NCBI RefSeq assembly: GCF_943169635.2
Contig: NZ_OW968186.1
Span: forward strand, 1,566,064 to 1,630,063
Length of the DNA: 64,000 bases
Direction of reading: 5' to 3'
From: Fenollaria sporofastidiosus
Lineage (GTDB): Bacteria > Bacillota > Clostridia > Tissierellales > Peptoniphilaceae
In this document: positions 62,062 through 64,000 of the stretch, piece after piece
Layout of the letters: each line of letters opens with the position of its first letter
Position numbering within the stretch: the stretch's first letter is position 1
The notes under the pieces: generated by a model
What the model was told of the DNA's origin: nothing
The model's input: the letters and a program-made list of their open reading frames with translations, nothing else
Databases searched by the model: none
Position numbers and translations under genes: made by a program

Positions 62062-63315
62062 TTATTGAACCTTAGGTCTTCTCTCGCCAAATAATCTAGA
62101 TCTAAACTTCCACTTCGATACGCTCTTGCCCGCAAGCCTTGCTCCGTTGTAGAGGTAGCCTCTAGTGCCTGATCTAAATAATGTTAAGACTATGAATACA
62201 AGAACTGCTAGCTTCGCATAGTCGTTAGATAAGATTGCAATCATAAACTTAGTAAAGCCTTTGACCTTTAGCAAGTGCTGAGGTCTGAAGCTAAGGTATA
62301 GAATGTATGCAAGATATAGGTCAATAAGGAATAAAATTAAGCCTTTAAACCAGTTTTTTCCGCGCTTTTTAAGAAGAGCCTTGGCGTTTTGTATCTTTTC
62401 TTTATATAGGCCGTCTTCCTTAGTGTTAAGAGCTCCTTGCATCGCATCAACAAAGTCTAGTACATCTTTCTTAGTTGTTAAATACTCAGTATCGTTAGTT
62501 CCGAAAGTATACAATCTACCCTTTTCATAATAAGCATTCGCAATGTCATTTTTCAAGTTAATATTGCCAGGTCCAAATAGTTTTGGATCTACTGTAAGTT
62601 CAGTATTTATTGTATCCTTACTGCCAATAACCTTGTAAGCCTCTTTAAAGTGACTTATACCAACATCATAATTTCCAATGAGCAAATTATACTTAGCATT
62701 AATAAAGTGCGCGTACGCATCACTCTTGTCTTTTATCGGTGGATATATGATATTATACATAGCTTCGCCTTCACTAACGTTAGAAGCGTCACAATATATC
62801 AAAAATAAATTATACGCTGCGATATAGTCGTTAGGAACAAAAGTAAAGACTTTCCTAAAAAGCTCGATAGCTTTAGAGAAGTTATTGTTTCTTTTGTAGT
62901 AGAGAGCTAGTACATACCAAGACCTTGGATATCTTGGAGATGTGTTTATAGCTCTATTTACATAATCAAGAGCCGCCCTGTCATCATATCCGAAAAGAGC
63001 TTGCGCCTTATCAAGCGCCTGATCAACAGTCATAGTATTTGCTTGTGGCTGCGGCTTAGGTTGTGGCTGCGGCTTAGGTTGTGGCTGATTAGCCGCTCTA
63101 AGCTCATTAATGTAGTTATTATAAGCTTCTTCACTTTCGAAAATTCCTATAGCTTCAGAAACTTCCTTAACCATGAACTCCGCCTTATCTCTCTTTTCTT
63201 TAATTGGGTTAGACGTTCTGTTAGTCCAAGTTCTAAGCTCGTTGTGCAAAACTTCTACAAGCTCTTCACGGCTTAGATTAGAGTTGAGTCCCAACGTTTT
63301 AAAGTAATCCTTCAT
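62062..63315 (-). CDS. Membrane-anchored J-like/TPR protein lacking HPD (paralogue 2)
   Basis: 417 aa and collinear with the gene at 59.1 kb. J-like residues 1-70 (MKDYFKTLGLNSNLSREEL; LRTWTNRTSNPIKEKRDKAEFMVKEVSEAIGIF) again lack HPD. A PQPKPQPQ linker is encoded by an 18-bp repeat. TPR repeats follow (RYPRSWYVLALYYKRNNNFSKAIELFRKVF), then hydrophobic segments and the same tail motif (LFGERRPK). It is monocistronic, with its own promoter and terminator, upstream of hsp70. Confidence 0.82.
   Translation of the reverse strand: MKDYFKTLGLNSNLSREELVEVLHNELRTWTNRTSNPIKEKRDKAEFMVKEVSEAIGIFESEEAYNNYINELRAANQPQPKPQPQPKPQPQANTMTVDQALDKAQALFGYDDRAALDYVNRAINTSPRYPRSWYVLALYYKRNNNFSKAIELFRKVFTFVPNDYIAAYNLFLIYCDASNVSEGEAMYNIIYPPIKDKSDAYAHFINAKYNLLIGNYDVGISHFKEAYKVIGSKDTINTELTVDPKLFGPGNINLKNDIANAYYEKGRLYTFGTNDTEYLTTKKDVLDFVDAMQGALNTKEDGLYKEKIQNAKALLKKRGKNWFKGLILFLIDLYLAYILYLSFRPQHLLKVKGFTKFMIAILSNDYAKLAVLVFIVLTLFRSGTRGYLYNGARLAGKSVSKWKFRSRLFGERRPKVQ
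63043..63087. repeat. 18-bp coding tandem repeat in the J-like paralogue 2 linker
   Basis: Two and a half copies of an 18-base unit (63043-63060, 63061-63078, then 9 bases) encode the PQPKPQ repeat. Its length may vary by slippage without breaking the frame. Confidence 0.9.
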
Positions 63316-63372
63316 CTCATCACCTTTTTTATGTTTAGATTCATATATCTTAAAATATATTCCTTAGTAATA

Positions 63373-63401
63373 TTATAATTTAAAAATAAAAAATAAGCAA
63401 T
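63373..63401 (-). promoter_or_regulatory. Promoter of J-like paralogue 2
   Basis: TTGCTT (63396-63401), 17 bases, TATAAT (63373-63378) on the minus strand, with the same TTGCTTATTTTT block as the hsp70 promoter. Confidence 0.78.
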
Positions 63402-63418
63402 AGATAAGCAAATAAAAA

Positions 63419-63444
63419 GTAGATACCATAAAAAGTATCTACTA
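63419..63444 (-). terminator. Terminator after the Nudix gene
   Basis: A 9-bp stem AGTAGATAC/GTATCTACT is followed by TTTTTATTT on the minus strand. Confidence 0.88.
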
Positions 63445-63453
63445 AATTAGATA

Positions 63454-63936
63454 TTAAAAATCTTTATTTCTAAGCCTAGTCTTTATATTATGTCCATTAA
63501 GGTAATAATAATCCACACTTTTGAATGGTATATTCTTTAGAGCGTAATCGAGAAAAATCTCATCCCCTTCCCAATGAGGACTTTCATAAAATTCCTCCTC
63601 ACTCATAAACTTAAGAGTGCCCTCAGAACATTCTTTAATCGTGCCAGTATAATCATCACTGTAGTAAACATGTATCGATACATAATCATCTTCATCAAGA
63701 TGTATGTAGCGAACCTCCCCCATGTAGTAAAAAGTCTTTAACTTAAGATTCGTCTCCTCATAGACCTCACGCAAAATGCACACATCCTTTGACTCGCCCG
63801 GCTCAATCTTGCCACCAATACCGATGTGTTTACCGTGATTAATATCATTCTTCTTTTTATTCCTGTACAAGAACAAATACTTATTAGTAATCTTGTCCTT
63901 AATATATATAACAGTGTAAGCTTGCTTTAATTTCAT
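63454..63936 (-). CDS. Nudix hydrolase (MutT/8-oxo-dGTPase type)
   Basis: 160 aa. The Nudix box is GGKIEPGESKDVCILREVYEETNL, matching GX5EX7REVXEEX(G to N)L with all metal-binding glutamates. The start YTVIYIKDKITNKYLFLYRNKKKNDINHGKHIGIGG is like MutT/YtkD-type proteins of Firmicutes. It may clean oxidised nucleotides; the substrate is not proven by sequence. The remaining 64 bases to the window end show nothing recognisable. Confidence 0.88.
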   Translation of the reverse strand: MKLKQAYTVIYIKDKITNKYLFLYRNKKKNDINHGKHIGIGGKIEPGESKDVCILREVYEETNLKLKTFYYMGEVRYIHLDEDDYVSIHVYYSDDYTGTIKECSEGTLKFMSEEEFYESPHWEGDEIFLDYALKNIPFKSVDYYYLNGHNIKTRLRNKDF

Positions 63937-64000
63937 AATAAATTATCGTTTATTTACAAAATTTATTCCAAAAATCCACCCAGCTGCCATGTACTTCTCT

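Noticed and set aside
1..64000. Insertion sequences, prophage or integrative element borders
   Set aside because: No transposase, integrase or long terminal repeat was recognised, and gene order is largely core-like.

Overview
The window is AT-rich, tightly packed DNA from a low-GC Gram-positive anaerobe. The order spoVB-like / hup / rqcP / divIC / S1 protein / tilS / hpt / ftsH / dus / coaX is a Firmicutes core neighbourhood. A full selenocysteine set (selA, selB, selD), a double-cubane reductase, a cobalamin riboswitch and Gram-positive ribosome binding sites point to the Clostridia/Tissierellia. A relative of the Peptoniphilaceae is my best guess, but the genus cannot be read from the sequence. 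No tRNA, rRNA, insertion sequence, prophage or CRISPR array was recognised. The RNA genes and elements seen are a tmRNA, a cobalamin riboswitch and two SECIS hairpins.

Layout. 1-6.1 kb, minus strand: corrinoid biosynthesis (cbiA running off the left edge, cobD, a cbiK-cbiL fusion behind a cobalamin riboswitch, cbiB, and a short cbiP). Both amidotransferases have lost the glutaminase: CbiP lacks the whole GATase domain and CbiA has glycine at the expected nucleophilic cysteine. 6.1-8.5 kb: a small membrane protein, a two-component pair and a UGA-containing selenoglutaredoxin with its own strong promoter. 8.6-15.6 kb: a map-MATE-DUF1667-cyclophilin-asnS-leuS unit. 15.7-22.3 kb: a Zn/Cd-type P-ATPase divergent from a MacB-like ABC exporter with a large exported partner. 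22.3-35 kb: a phosphodiester glycosidase, then the core translation, cell-division and cofactor genes.

34.5-40.9 kb: comEA, selD (itself a selenoprotein), selA, selB, an orphan response regulator with Glu at the phosphoacceptor site, and a flippase, almost without gaps. Next come a 19-bp tandem repeat and ssrA. 40.9-48.8 kb: a GNAT protein, an orphan citC, mnmA, glmM, cca with a nearly leaderless promoter, and two exported proteins. 49-53.9 kb: a selenium locus in two divergent units, yedE-tusA-DUF3343 and activase / mini-HgdB / double-cubane reductase / DUF3343. 54-56.6 kb: an MBOAT plus AlgJ/DHHW-like O-acetylation pair under an operator-like palindrome.

56.6-63.3 kb: the least explained system. 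A short, lid-poor Hsp70, two paralogous membrane-anchored J-like/TPR proteins without HPD, and a tandem CbxX-type AAA+ ATPase are organised in two units whose promoters share a 12-base block. A Nudix hydrolase closes the window.
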